DNA from: CAYVUM01 sp964619055
GTDB lineage: Bacteria > Pseudomonadota > Alphaproteobacteria > Rhodospirillales > Defluviicoccaceae
Length of the DNA: 64,000 nt
Reading direction: 5' to 3'
Assembly (NCBI GenBank): GCA_964619055.1
Contig: CAZUDB010000008.1
Location: 1-64,000, forward strand
Within the stretch, counting starts at the first letter, position 1. Every line of letters starts with the position of its first letter. Under the pieces are notes generated by a model. The model had not been told where the DNA came from, made no database searches, and was given only the letters and a program-made list of their open reading frames with translations. The position numbers and the translations under genes are program-made. Positions 17,158 through 24,751 of this stretch are shown piece by piece.

Positions 17158-17529
17158 CTAACCTGTCTTGTTGCGTGCCGACCGCGTCGTCTGATGCAAG
17201 ATGCGCCCGGCCGTCCGCCAGCCCGGCTGCGGGCCCGTTGGCTCACCTATGTGGACCAGCCGGTGCGCACCAATCGTGGCATAGACCGCGGCCGCTATAA
17301 CGGCGGCGTGCTCCGCTTTCTCATCTCGCGCCGGTGTCGCGGCGACGCTGACGGTCGCCACGGATGGGCCCGCCAACGCGGCGGCCTTGGCGGCTTTGCG
17401 AGACTTCATCTTCTCAAGGGTTGTGACGATGACCCAGATGGCCCCAGCGGTGCCGAATGCGACAATGATCGTCAGGAGGTATCCGATCAGCGCCTGCACA
17501 AGCCCGGCACCAACGCCCATTTCTTCCAT
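17158..17529 (-). CDS. mmdD: OadG-type small membrane anchor subunit (gamma/delta)
   Basis: 123 aa with one N-terminal membrane helix (about residues 10-35, GLVQALIGYLLTIIVAFGTA), a charged Ala-rich linker, and HAAVIAAAVYATIGAHRLV, which is the pattern seen in OadG and MmdD subunits. The subunit holds the cytoplasmic carboxyltransferase to the beta subunit and stabilises the complex. It sits between the carboxyltransferase gene and the biotin carrier gene, as in known operons. The C-terminal tail (GRILHQTTRSARNKTG) is basic. Confidence 0.83.
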   Translation of the reverse strand: MEEMGVGAGLVQALIGYLLTIIVAFGTAGAIWVIVTTLEKMKSRKAAKAAALAGPSVATVSVAATPARDEKAEHAAVIAAAVYATIGAHRLVHIGEPTGPQPGWRTAGRILHQTTRSARNKTG

Positions 17530-17580
17530 GATGTTTCACTCTCCTCGGCCGTTTCCGACGTGCTCGGTTCGGTTCGGCCG

Positions 17581-19134
17581 CTACAGCGGAATGTTGCCGT
17601 GCTTCTTGGGTGGGCGATTTTCGCGCTTATTGATCAGCTTGCGGAGCGTCATGGATAGGACCGAGCGGGTTCGCGACGGCTCGATGATATCCGTCACGTA
17701 ACCGCGGGCGGCGGCTAGGTAGGGTGACGCAAACTCCTCACGATAGGCCGCCACCAACTCGGCTCGCTTGGCCTTGGCATCCTCGGCCTCTTTCAGTTCC
17801 TTGCGGTAGAGGATGTTGACGGCACCGTCAGCCCCCATCACCGCGACCTCGGCCGTGGGCCAAGCGTAGACCACATCGGCGCCTAAGTCCTGGCTGCACA
17901 TGGCGAGGTAGGCCCCGCCATAGGACTTGCGGCACAGCAAGGTGATTTTCGGCACCGTGGAGCCCGAGTAGGCGAAGAGCATCTTGGCGCCGTGGCGGAT
18001 GATGCCACCGCGCTCCTGCTCGATCCCGGGCAGGAAGCCGGGTACATCGACCAGTGTGGTGATGGGAATGTTGAAGGCGTTGCAGAACCGGATGAAGCGG
18101 GCCGCCTTATCGGAGGAGTCGATATCGAGGCAGCCGGCTTTCTCAATGGAGTTGTTGGCGATAAAGCCCACCACAATGCCTTCGATGCGTCCGAAGCCGA
18201 CGATCATGTTCTTGGCGAAGCCGGCGTGGACCTCAAGGAACTCACCGCCGTCAACGATGCGCAGCAGGATCGCCTTCATATCCATGGCGACCGAGGGATC
18301 GGATTGGACCAGCTTGTCCATGCCCGTGTCCTCGCCCATGGCGACGGCGTCTGTCGGTTGGTGCGGCGGGTCCTCGGAGTTGTTGGAGGGCAGGTAGCTC
18401 AGCAACGCCCTGGTGATGTCTAGCGCGTGCTGATCATCCTCGGCGACGAAATGGACGTTGCCGCTGACGGTCGCATGCATGACGGCGCCGCCCACCTCTT
18501 CCATCGTCACTTCGCGTCCGGTGACCGCCTTGATCACCTGCGGGCCCGTGATGAACAGCTGGGCGTCTTTCTTGGTCATGATGATCCAGTCCATCAGCGC
18601 CGGCGAGTACGAGGCGCCGCCGGCGCAAGGGCCGGCGATGATGGCGATCTGGGGCACCACACCCGAAAGCAGGGTGTTGTTATAAAAAACCTCACCGTAG
18701 CCGGAGAGCGCATCCACTCCTTCTTGGATGCGGGCACCGCCGGAGTCGGCGATACCGACCAGCGGTGTGCCGTTCTTCAGCGCGTACTCCTGGCCCTGGA
18801 TCATGCGGCGGGCGTGCATCTTGCCGAGCGACCCGCCGAGGACGGTGAAATCCTGGCTGAATGCTGTGACCTGACGGCCATCCACGTAGCCCGAACCGGC
18901 GACGATGCCGTCGCCCGGATAGTCCTCCGACTCCATACCGAAGAACGTGCACTGGTGCTTGATGAAGGCACCCATTTCCTGGAACGTATCGGGCTGAAAA
19001 AGGTACATCAGCCGCTCACGAGCGGTCATCTGCCCCTTGTCGTGGCGCTTCTTGATCTTATCTTCACCACCAGCGGCCATGACTTTTTTGCGCTCGGTGC
19101 GATAGCGATCGAGGATTTTGGTGTCGAGAGGCAT
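17581..19134 (-). CDS. mmdA: Carboxyltransferase (alpha) subunit of the biotin-dependent decarboxylase, methylmalonyl-CoA type
   Basis: A 517-aa crotonase-fold carboxyltransferase of the propionyl-CoA carboxylase beta/MmdA family. Visible motifs include KKRHDKGQMTARERL, QDFTVLGGSLGKMHARRM, TPLVGIADSGGARIQEGV, AGPCAGGASYSPALMDWIIM (first oxyanion region), and VDVPGFLPGIEQERGGIIRH (second). It transfers the carboxyl group from an acyl-CoA to biotin, starting the sodium-pumping reaction. The ATG at 19134 follows AGGAGG at 12 bases, giving the normal family length; longer in-frame N-termini look non-coding. It is the first gene of the operon running to 15072. No biotin carboxylase gene is adjacent, which favours decarboxylase over carboxylase use. 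Confidence 0.92.
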   Translation of the reverse strand: MPLDTKILDRYRTERKKVMAAGGEDKIKKRHDKGQMTARERLMYLFQPDTFQEMGAFIKHQCTFFGMESEDYPGDGIVAGSGYVDGRQVTAFSQDFTVLGGSLGKMHARRMIQGQEYALKNGTPLVGIADSGGARIQEGVDALSGYGEVFYNNTLLSGVVPQIAIIAGPCAGGASYSPALMDWIIMTKKDAQLFITGPQVIKAVTGREVTMEEVGGAVMHATVSGNVHFVAEDDQHALDITRALLSYLPSNNSEDPPHQPTDAVAMGEDTGMDKLVQSDPSVAMDMKAILLRIVDGGEFLEVHAGFAKNMIVGFGRIEGIVVGFIANNSIEKAGCLDIDSSDKAARFIRFCNAFNIPITTLVDVPGFLPGIEQERGGIIRHGAKMLFAYSGSTVPKITLLCRKSYGGAYLAMCSQDLGADVVYAWPTAEVAVMGADGAVNILYRKELKEAEDAKAKRAELVAAYREEFASPYLAAARGYVTDIIEPSRTRSVLSMTLRKLINKRENRPPKKHGNIPL

Positions 19135-19557
19135 GTGTAGAACGATCCTCCTGGGTGGCGGCGACGTCGAGATCGCACCACACCCCTTATCCCCGCCGGT
19201 CGTTGCCGCCGGCTGTCCGGTCCTGGTCCACACGGGCCATGTCATTGCGCACTGCACAAAGAAGCGCACAACGCTCCCCGGGAACCGGGTATTTCATCTC
19301 TGCGGTTGAATCTCCCCGCAACAACGCCAAAACCCTAGAACCCTGCCGCTCTGAAGTCAAAACAAATAGAGGTTTAGGGGCAGCATGTGCGGCATGTCGG
19401 CCGCGCGGATGTTGCGTGTGCGAACATCTCGACGCGGCTGTCTGGTGTCCCGCAGTGATCTGGAGCGTGATCAAAAACCTGTGACATTGGCGCCGGCCGT
19501 CGACGTCCCCCGCCATTGACCGGATTACGGTTGGGGTGGAAATCCGATCGGCGGTGG
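19135..19557. other. Intergenic region upstream of the sodium-pump operon
   Basis: 423 bases lie between the MFS gene end and the start of the decarboxylase operon. No gene, repeat or clear hairpin could be supported. The operon promoter must be here, but no confident promoter boxes were identified. Confidence 0.5.
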
Positions 19558-21096
19558 TCAGCTGGCTTGGGCCTTCAGCTTCCGCTCGTCGATCGCGATG
19601 GCCGCCACGATACCAAGGAGGGCTGTCGCGAGCGCCAGCCAATAAGCGTGACTGAGCCCGTTCGCGAACGCGTCTACGACGACCGTTTGGATCGTGTGCA
19701 CGGTCTCAGTGCTGTGACTCGCCAGGATCTGGCGGACGGCGTCGGACGTGGGTGACGCGGCGTTGAGCGCAGCTTGGTCCGTCGGCGATATCGCGATGTC
19801 AGCCTTCGCCAAACCGTCCGCCAAGGACCTGCGACTGGTTACGTACATGATCGCCGTTCCGGCAGCGACCCCCATAGCGCCGAAACTCAAGTGCACCATG
19901 AACGACAGGGCGCCGGCGACCCCGGCGCGCGCTGGTGGGACGGACCCGACCGCGGCCGCCCCTGCCGCGCTGACGGCGAAGGCACCGCCGATGCCAATCA
20001 GGAGCATGGCCGGCAGCAACGCCCAATAGCCCCATGACGGCGTCAAGAAAAGCAACGTCGCAGAGCCGAAACTCACCAAGACGTATCCGATCAGCATCAA
20101 CCGTTTTGGGCCCACCGGTTGGTAAAGACGCCCGGAGAGGATGGAGCCGATCGCCAACGGCACCATCAACGGCAACACGCCGAAGGACGATTCAAGCACC
20201 GTCCAACCCATGGTTTTCTGCATGTATTGGGGGAAATACAGAAACGCGAGAAAGACCGCCGGGATGATCAGCGCGTTCATCGATAAGGCCAACAGGAATT
20301 CACGTCGGCGCATCAGGGTCGGCGGCACCATCGGGTCGGCAACGCGGCGTTCGATGAACGGAAAGGCGATCAGCAGGATCGCGCTGAGGGCGAACAGGCC
20401 AAGAATCGGCGGCGTGCCCCAGCCCCAATCGGCTCCCACGTCGAGTGCGGCAAGTAGGGCCATAATAGCAATCCCCAACACGGCCATTCCGGCATAGTCA
20501 ACACGCTCGTTGACAAGCGTGGGGGGCTCCTTCGGTAAGAATCGCTGGGCGAAGAGCAGCGATAAAACTGCTAAGAGAACATTGATCAGAAAGAAAAGCC
20601 GCCAGTCCCCCATGGACACGGACACCCCACTGATCAAGGGACCGACCACGTTGCCGGTGGTTACGCCAGCAAGGATCAAGCCCATGACAAAACCGCGCTT
20701 TTCTTCTTCGACGAGGATCGTACTTTGGGCCAACAAATTTGGCCATATACAAGCGGCACCAATGCCTTGAAGGGCACGGGCCGCGATAAGTAAAGAAATC
20801 GTTGGTGCGAAAAGGCAACAAAGCGAAGCAACAAAGAAGATTGATAGACCAGCCATCATCAAATGGCGGCGTCCATACATATCGCCAAGGCGTCCGCCAG
20901 CGGCCAAAACCACACTAAACGTCAAGGCATAAATATTTAGGACCCATTGCGAGGTGGTTATATCAACAGAATATTCATTTTCAATTGGAGGAACCAGAAG
21001 GAGGGCGCCGGTAAAATCTGTCCCAACCATGAACGCGACGACGCCCAGCGTCATAATGCTTAGTTTTAGGTTCTGAACCAATCGGACTCTCCCCAT
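19558..21096 (-). CDS. MFS drug efflux transporter, DHA2 (EmrB/QacA) type
   Basis: About 512 aa with roughly 14 membrane helices, the count typical of DHA2 proton antiporters. Helices 1-2 contain TTSQWVLNIYALTFSVVLAA and motif A as GGRLGDMYGRRHLMMAG. Motif C-like glycines appear in LAGVTTGNVVGPLISG. The family exports toxic organic compounds; a partner membrane-fusion protein (EmrA) is not present here. The start is uncertain: the ATG at 21096 has no good ribosome site, an upstream ATG at 21138 is in frame, and a TTG at 21081 follows GGGGAG. Confidence 0.88.
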   Translation of the reverse strand: MGRVRLVQNLKLSIMTLGVVAFMVGTDFTGALLLVPPIENEYSVDITTSQWVLNIYALTFSVVLAAGGRLGDMYGRRHLMMAGLSIFFVASLCCLFAPTISLLIAARALQGIGAACIWPNLLAQSTILVEEEKRGFVMGLILAGVTTGNVVGPLISGVSVSMGDWRLFFLINVLLAVLSLLFAQRFLPKEPPTLVNERVDYAGMAVLGIAIMALLAALDVGADWGWGTPPILGLFALSAILLIAFPFIERRVADPMVPPTLMRRREFLLALSMNALIIPAVFLAFLYFPQYMQKTMGWTVLESSFGVLPLMVPLAIGSILSGRLYQPVGPKRLMLIGYVLVSFGSATLLFLTPSWGYWALLPAMLLIGIGGAFAVSAAGAAAVGSVPPARAGVAGALSFMVHLSFGAMGVAAGTAIMYVTSRRSLADGLAKADIAISPTDQAALNAASPTSDAVRQILASHSTETVHTIQTVVVDAFANGLSHAYWLALATALLGIVAAIAIDERKLKAQAS

Positions 21097-21287
21097 CAAG
21101 GCGGCGCCACCATAGGTCCAGCCGTCTGCGCGCCGCAATCACAATACCGCTCGGGATCTCAGACGGCCGTACGCGCCAGGTTGAGGCTGACCGATACCGA
21201 CTCCCCGAAGGCCGATCGGCCTCCGAGGATCGGTCTTGTCGTCTTGCTTGATGACCGGCGGCGATTGCGGCTTTTTAGCCCTGCGTC

Positions 21288-21761
21288 TTATCCCTGTGGC
21301 GTCACGCCCGGCGGCGGGCAACTGTTATCCGTCGTCACAGTGACGGTTTCGGTGTCCTTCGTTTCCCCGGCAACGCTCGGCACCAACTCACCCTTAAACG
21401 TGATCGACGAGGGCACGTTCGTGCCAAACACGTCAGTAACGGAAACCGTGTATGAACCCTCGGTGCCGTCGTCCATGCATTGGTGGTGTAGTGTTGGATG
21501 GAGTTTTTCTTCGTTGGCTGACAAATCGACGCACAACGTATTCGGATTGCTCCAATCATTTAGGGCGACCGTGTAGCCGATGCGAAAGGTCAATAGACCG
21601 GGCGTGTTTAGGCACAGGATGGACGGCTGCACCACGAAGCGGGTGAATTCCGGGTCTTGTGCCGGTGGTTGCCGGTTTTGCGTCCGCGGGCAGCCGGTTA
21701 AGGCAACGGTCGTGACCGCCAGAACCGCAACCGCAGCCAGCCTTTTTGTCGATTTGTTCAT
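21288..21761 (-). CDS. Small putative lipoprotein, unknown function
   Basis: 157 aa. The N-terminus is a lipoprotein signal: KRLAAVAVLAVTTVALTGC, with a lipobox Leu-Thr-Gly-Cys and the lipidated Cys at about residue 24. The mature part is polar with four further Cys residues and beta-like spacing (SYTVSVTDVFGTNVP, TFKGELVPSVAG), resembling a small immunoglobulin-like domain, though no family could be named. The ATG at 21761 has AGGGG about 10 bases upstream. It stands alone between the MFS gene and a second small exported protein. Confidence 0.72.
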   Translation of the reverse strand: MNKSTKRLAAVAVLAVTTVALTGCPRTQNRQPPAQDPEFTRFVVQPSILCLNTPGLLTFRIGYTVALNDWSNPNTLCVDLSANEEKLHPTLHHQCMDDGTEGSYTVSVTDVFGTNVPSSITFKGELVPSVAGETKDTETVTVTTDNSCPPPGVTPQG

Positions 21762-22037
21762 TTTTTGGTTTCCCCTGCTTTTGTTTTCGATGTTAACACT
21801 TTCAAAGATCTGCAATAGCGATGTCGCAAGGCGAACACCACACCCTTTTTTTCGCTTGTACTTTGGAGTGGGCGGACCGATGGCAGGATACGAAGTATCG
21901 GCCGTATTAACGCCTATGTCTCGTCAACGGCGCCGAAATCAGAAATTTCTTATGGTGTTTAGAAGCGAAATACCGGCCCGATAGAACCGGAGCATTGGTT
22001 AACGACGCACAACAAACCAACGGTCAACCAGCGGCTT

Positions 22038-22460
22038 CTATTGACCGCATTCGATGGCAATATCGAAATTTCCATCCCGGATTTTCATCAAACTTGTCTC
22101 CAAAAAGCCGAAATTCAGATTGTCGATCGTGTTTTGGTGATCGCCGGTCCACACCACATCGGGGCCTTCCGTTGTTTCGGCCAAGAGATAGATGGTCTGG
22201 TGGTCGGTTCTCAGCGGCTCGCCCTCGAACTGCAAAAAAACCCGTTCGTTGCCGGCGATATCCCACCAGCCCCGCGTTTCCCAGGACCCTTCAATGGTCT
22301 TGTATTTGACGGCCACGATCACCGGTTGTTCACAGTCGTTGATGAACAAGATTTTGCCGGTCTCCGTCGCTTCCTTGGCCGGTTGCGCGGCGACGCGCAG
22401 TGGTGCAAGGCCAAGAGCAAGCGCAAAGAGGATCGCATAGCAAGCAAGGATCGATTTCAT
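22038..22460 (-). CDS. Small exported protein, DUF1036-like
   Basis: 140 aa with a signal peptide (ILACYAILFALALGLAPL, cleavage near VAAQ at about residue 26). The mature part has FINDCEQPVIVAVKYKTIEG and ETRGWWDIAGNERVFLQ, matching the DUF1036 pattern N-x-C...VAI-YK...GWW-I-pg, in which the protein keeps only some of the Cys residues. The function of this family is not known; it is periplasmic or secreted. The gene is about 275 bases upstream of the small lipoprotein gene on the same strand. Confidence 0.72.
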   Translation of the reverse strand: MKSILACYAILFALALGLAPLRVAAQPAKEATETGKILFINDCEQPVIVAVKYKTIEGSWETRGWWDIAGNERVFLQFEGEPLRTDHQTIYLLAETTEGPDVVWTGDHQNTIDNLNFGFLETSLMKIRDGNFDIAIECGQ

Positions 22461-22701
22461 CGTGAAACCCCGGTTTTTCTTGGCACCTGGTGGATCGAAA
22501 CAAATGTTTGGTGTGAGTGCCCGACAGCGATGATCTTGCCAGGATCAGGAGGTTGGAGAAAGGGGTTGGGCGCAACGGTGGGCTCCGTGATGAGGCGGTT
22601 GCGATCCGATTTTGGGTTCCGGCTTGTCACGCGCCCGTTGACGCCGATCTCCCCATCGGCGTAACTCCGCCCGCGCACAATCCACAAGGGAGGCTGGGAC
22701 C

Positions 22702-23214
22702 ATGAGCGACCTCGTTTGTATTGCCTACGACAAGTCGGAAACCGCCGATGCGGTGCTCAACGAGCTTCGGACGCTGCAGGCCGAACATCTGATCGACCTG
22801 GAAGATGCCTGTGTCGTCGTCCGCGACGCGAACGGCAAGGTTCACCTCAAGCAGTCCGTCAATCTGATCGCCATGGGCGCGTCAAGCGGCGCCATGTGGG
22901 GTGGCTTGTTTGGCTTGTTGGTCGGTCTCTTGTTCTTGAATCCGCTGATTGGCTGGGCAGCTGGCATCGCCATTGGCGCCGGGACGGGCGCCCTCTCCGG
23001 CAAGCTCACCGACTACGGCATCAACGACGACTTCATCAAGTCGGTTGGCGCAACGATCAAGGAGCAGAGCTCCGCCCTGTTCCTGCTGATCCGCTCCGTC
23101 AACGAGGAGAAGGTCATGCCCGACCTCGCCAGGTTCGGCGGCACGGTGCTGAAGACCTCGCTCACCACGGAGGAGGATCAAAAGCTGCAGGATGCGTTGC
23201 GGAACGCGGGCTAA
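22702..23214 (+). CDS. DUF1269 membrane protein
   Basis: 170 aa. The N-terminal part, SDLVCIAYDKSETADAVLNE followed by DLEDACVVVRDANGKVHLKQ, is the DUF1269 ferredoxin-like domain. A Gly-rich double hydrophobic hairpin at about 52-95 (GAMWGGLFGLLVGLLFLNPL and AGIAIGAGTGALSGK) is followed by SVGATIKEQSSALFLLI and a C-terminal TSLTTEEDQKLQDAL. The family is common in stress-related contexts but has no proven role. The Gly zipper helices suggest membrane insertion and oligomer formation. The ATG has GGGAGG upstream. Confidence 0.88.
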   Translation: MSDLVCIAYDKSETADAVLNELRTLQAEHLIDLEDACVVVRDANGKVHLKQSVNLIAMGASSGAMWGGLFGLLVGLLFLNPLIGWAAGIAIGAGTGALSGKLTDYGINDDFIKSVGATIKEQSSALFLLIRSVNEEKVMPDLARFGGTVLKTSLTTEEDQKLQDALRNAG

Positions 23215-23276
23215 CGGCGACACGCCGCCGCATCGGCCGAAAGGGTGTGAATAAGCGAGCGATCCGGACCGGCGCG

Positions 23277-24254
23277 CTAGACCACCAGCACCGTCGAGCC
23301 CGTGGTTTTTCGCGCCTCCAGGTCGTTGTGCGCCGTTGCCGCGTCGGCGAGCGGATAGTCCTGATCGACCCGGATGGTCACGGCGCCGCTCGTCAGCACC
23401 TCGAAAAGGTCCGTGGCCATGGCGCGATAATCGACCGCTTTGGCGGAATAGGTCATCAGGGTCGGACGGGTGAAAAACAGCGAGCCACGGCTTGCCAGCA
23501 TGGCCGGCTCGAAGGCCGGCACCGGGCCCGATGCGTTGCCGAAGCTCACCATCATGCCGAGCGGGCGAAGCGCATCAAGTGAGGCTTCAAAGGTGGCGGC
23601 CCCGACGGAGTCGTAGACCACCGGCACGCCCTCGCCGCCGGTCAGCTCACGCACTCGTTCGGCGATTGGCTCGCGGGTGTAGATGATCGGATGGTCGCAG
23701 CCGTGGGCCTGGGCGAGTTCCGCTTTGGCATCGTTGCCGACGGTCCCGATCACGGTCGCGCCTAGGCGCTTGGCCCACTGACAGGCAATCAGTCCGACGC
23801 CACCGGCGGCGGCGTGAATCAACACGGTCTCGCCCGCCCGAACGCGATAGGTCTGTCGGAGCAGGTATTGCGCCGTTAGGCCCTTAAGCATGACGGCGGC
23901 GGCGATGCGGTCGTCGATGGCCTCGGGCAGGGTGATCACCCGGTCCGCCGGCATCAACCGGGCTTCGGCATAGGCACCCACCGGCCCGGACGCGTATGCA
24001 ACGCGGTCTCCCACGGCCACGTCCGTGACCCCGTCGCCAACGGCCTCCACCACGCCCGCGGCTTCCATGCCGAGGACGGCCGGGAGGGTCGGCAGCGGAT
24101 AAAGGCCGGTGCGGTGATAGACATCAATGAAATTGAGGCCAACGAACGTATGCCTGATCCGGACCTCGCCGGGACCCGGCGTGCCCACGTCCACGGTGTC
24201 CCAAACCAGGGCATCCGGCCCGCCCGGTTCGTGAATGCGAATGGCATGGGTCAT
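23277..24254 (-). CDS. NADPH:quinone oxidoreductase (zinc-independent MDR family, Qor type)
   Basis: 325 aa. N-terminal GroES-like domain with GLNFIDVYHRTGLYPLP (family hallmark N-x-x-D-x-Y-R-G), then a Rossmann fold with HAAAGGVGLIACQWAKRLGA that binds NADPH. It reduces quinones by one or two electrons. There are no zinc-binding Cys clusters, which separates it from alcohol dehydrogenases. The start ATG overlaps the stop of the ogt-like gene by 4 bases (ATGA), indicating translational coupling, and GGGAGG lies upstream. Confidence 0.92.
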   Translation of the reverse strand: MTHAIRIHEPGGPDALVWDTVDVGTPGPGEVRIRHTFVGLNFIDVYHRTGLYPLPTLPAVLGMEAAGVVEAVGDGVTDVAVGDRVAYASGPVGAYAEARLMPADRVITLPEAIDDRIAAAVMLKGLTAQYLLRQTYRVRAGETVLIHAAAGGVGLIACQWAKRLGATVIGTVGNDAKAELAQAHGCDHPIIYTREPIAERVRELTGGEGVPVVYDSVGAATFEASLDALRPLGMMVSFGNASGPVPAFEPAMLASRGSLFFTRPTLMTYSAKAVDYRAMATDLFEVLTSGAVTIRVDQDYPLADAATAHNDLEARKTTGSTVLVV

Positions 24255-24742
24255 ACCAATCCTCCCTTTGCCGGCCTTTTCTCTTCGGACCGGCGCTCCA
24301 GGTCCAACAGGGCTTGTTTGGTTGCAAGGCCGCGCCCGCCCGAATAGCCGCCAAGCCCGCCGCCCGCCGCGATCACCCGATGGCAGGGGATGACCACGGC
24401 GATCCGGTTGCGCCCGCAGGCCCGGCCGACGGCGCGGGGGGCGCTGCCGACGGTTCGGGCCACATCGGCGTAGCTCGCGGTTTGGCCGTGCGGAATGTCC
24501 TGCATCGCCGCCCACACCCGGCGCTCGTGATCGCTGCCATCCAGCGCGAGCGGCAGGTCGAAGCGCGTGAGACGTCCCGCAAAGTAGGCGTCCAACTGCG
24601 ACGTCGCTTCACGAAGGATGGCATTGTCAGGGGGCCGGCTGTCGCTGGTCTGGCCGTCGTACCAGCCGATATCGCGCACTCGGTGCGCATCTACGACGAT
24701 GGTCAGCGGCCCGAGCGCGGTTGCAATGGTCGTCCGATCCAT
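24251..24742 (-). CDS. ogt: Methylated-DNA--protein-cysteine methyltransferase
   Basis: 163 aa, the normal size. The C-terminal half has IPHGQTASYADVARTVGS, RAVGRACGRNRIAV and the active-site VIPCHRVI, with the acceptor Cys at about residue 120, and the downstream GGYSGGRGLATKQALLDLE. The protein removes alkyl groups from O6-alkylguanine by irreversible transfer to that Cys. The Ada regulatory domain is absent, so this is the Ogt-like stand-alone form. It is the middle gene of a tight minus-strand operon: 9 bases after the DUF255 gene and overlapping the quinone reductase gene. Confidence 0.93.
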   Translation of the reverse strand: MDRTTIATALGPLTIVVDAHRVRDIGWYDGQTSDSRPPDNAILREATSQLDAYFAGRLTRFDLPLALDGSDHERRVWAAMQDIPHGQTASYADVARTVGSAPRAVGRACGRNRIAVVIPCHRVIAAGGGLGGYSGGRGLATKQALLDLERRSEEKRPAKGGLV

Positions 24743-24751
24743 GAACCCGCT

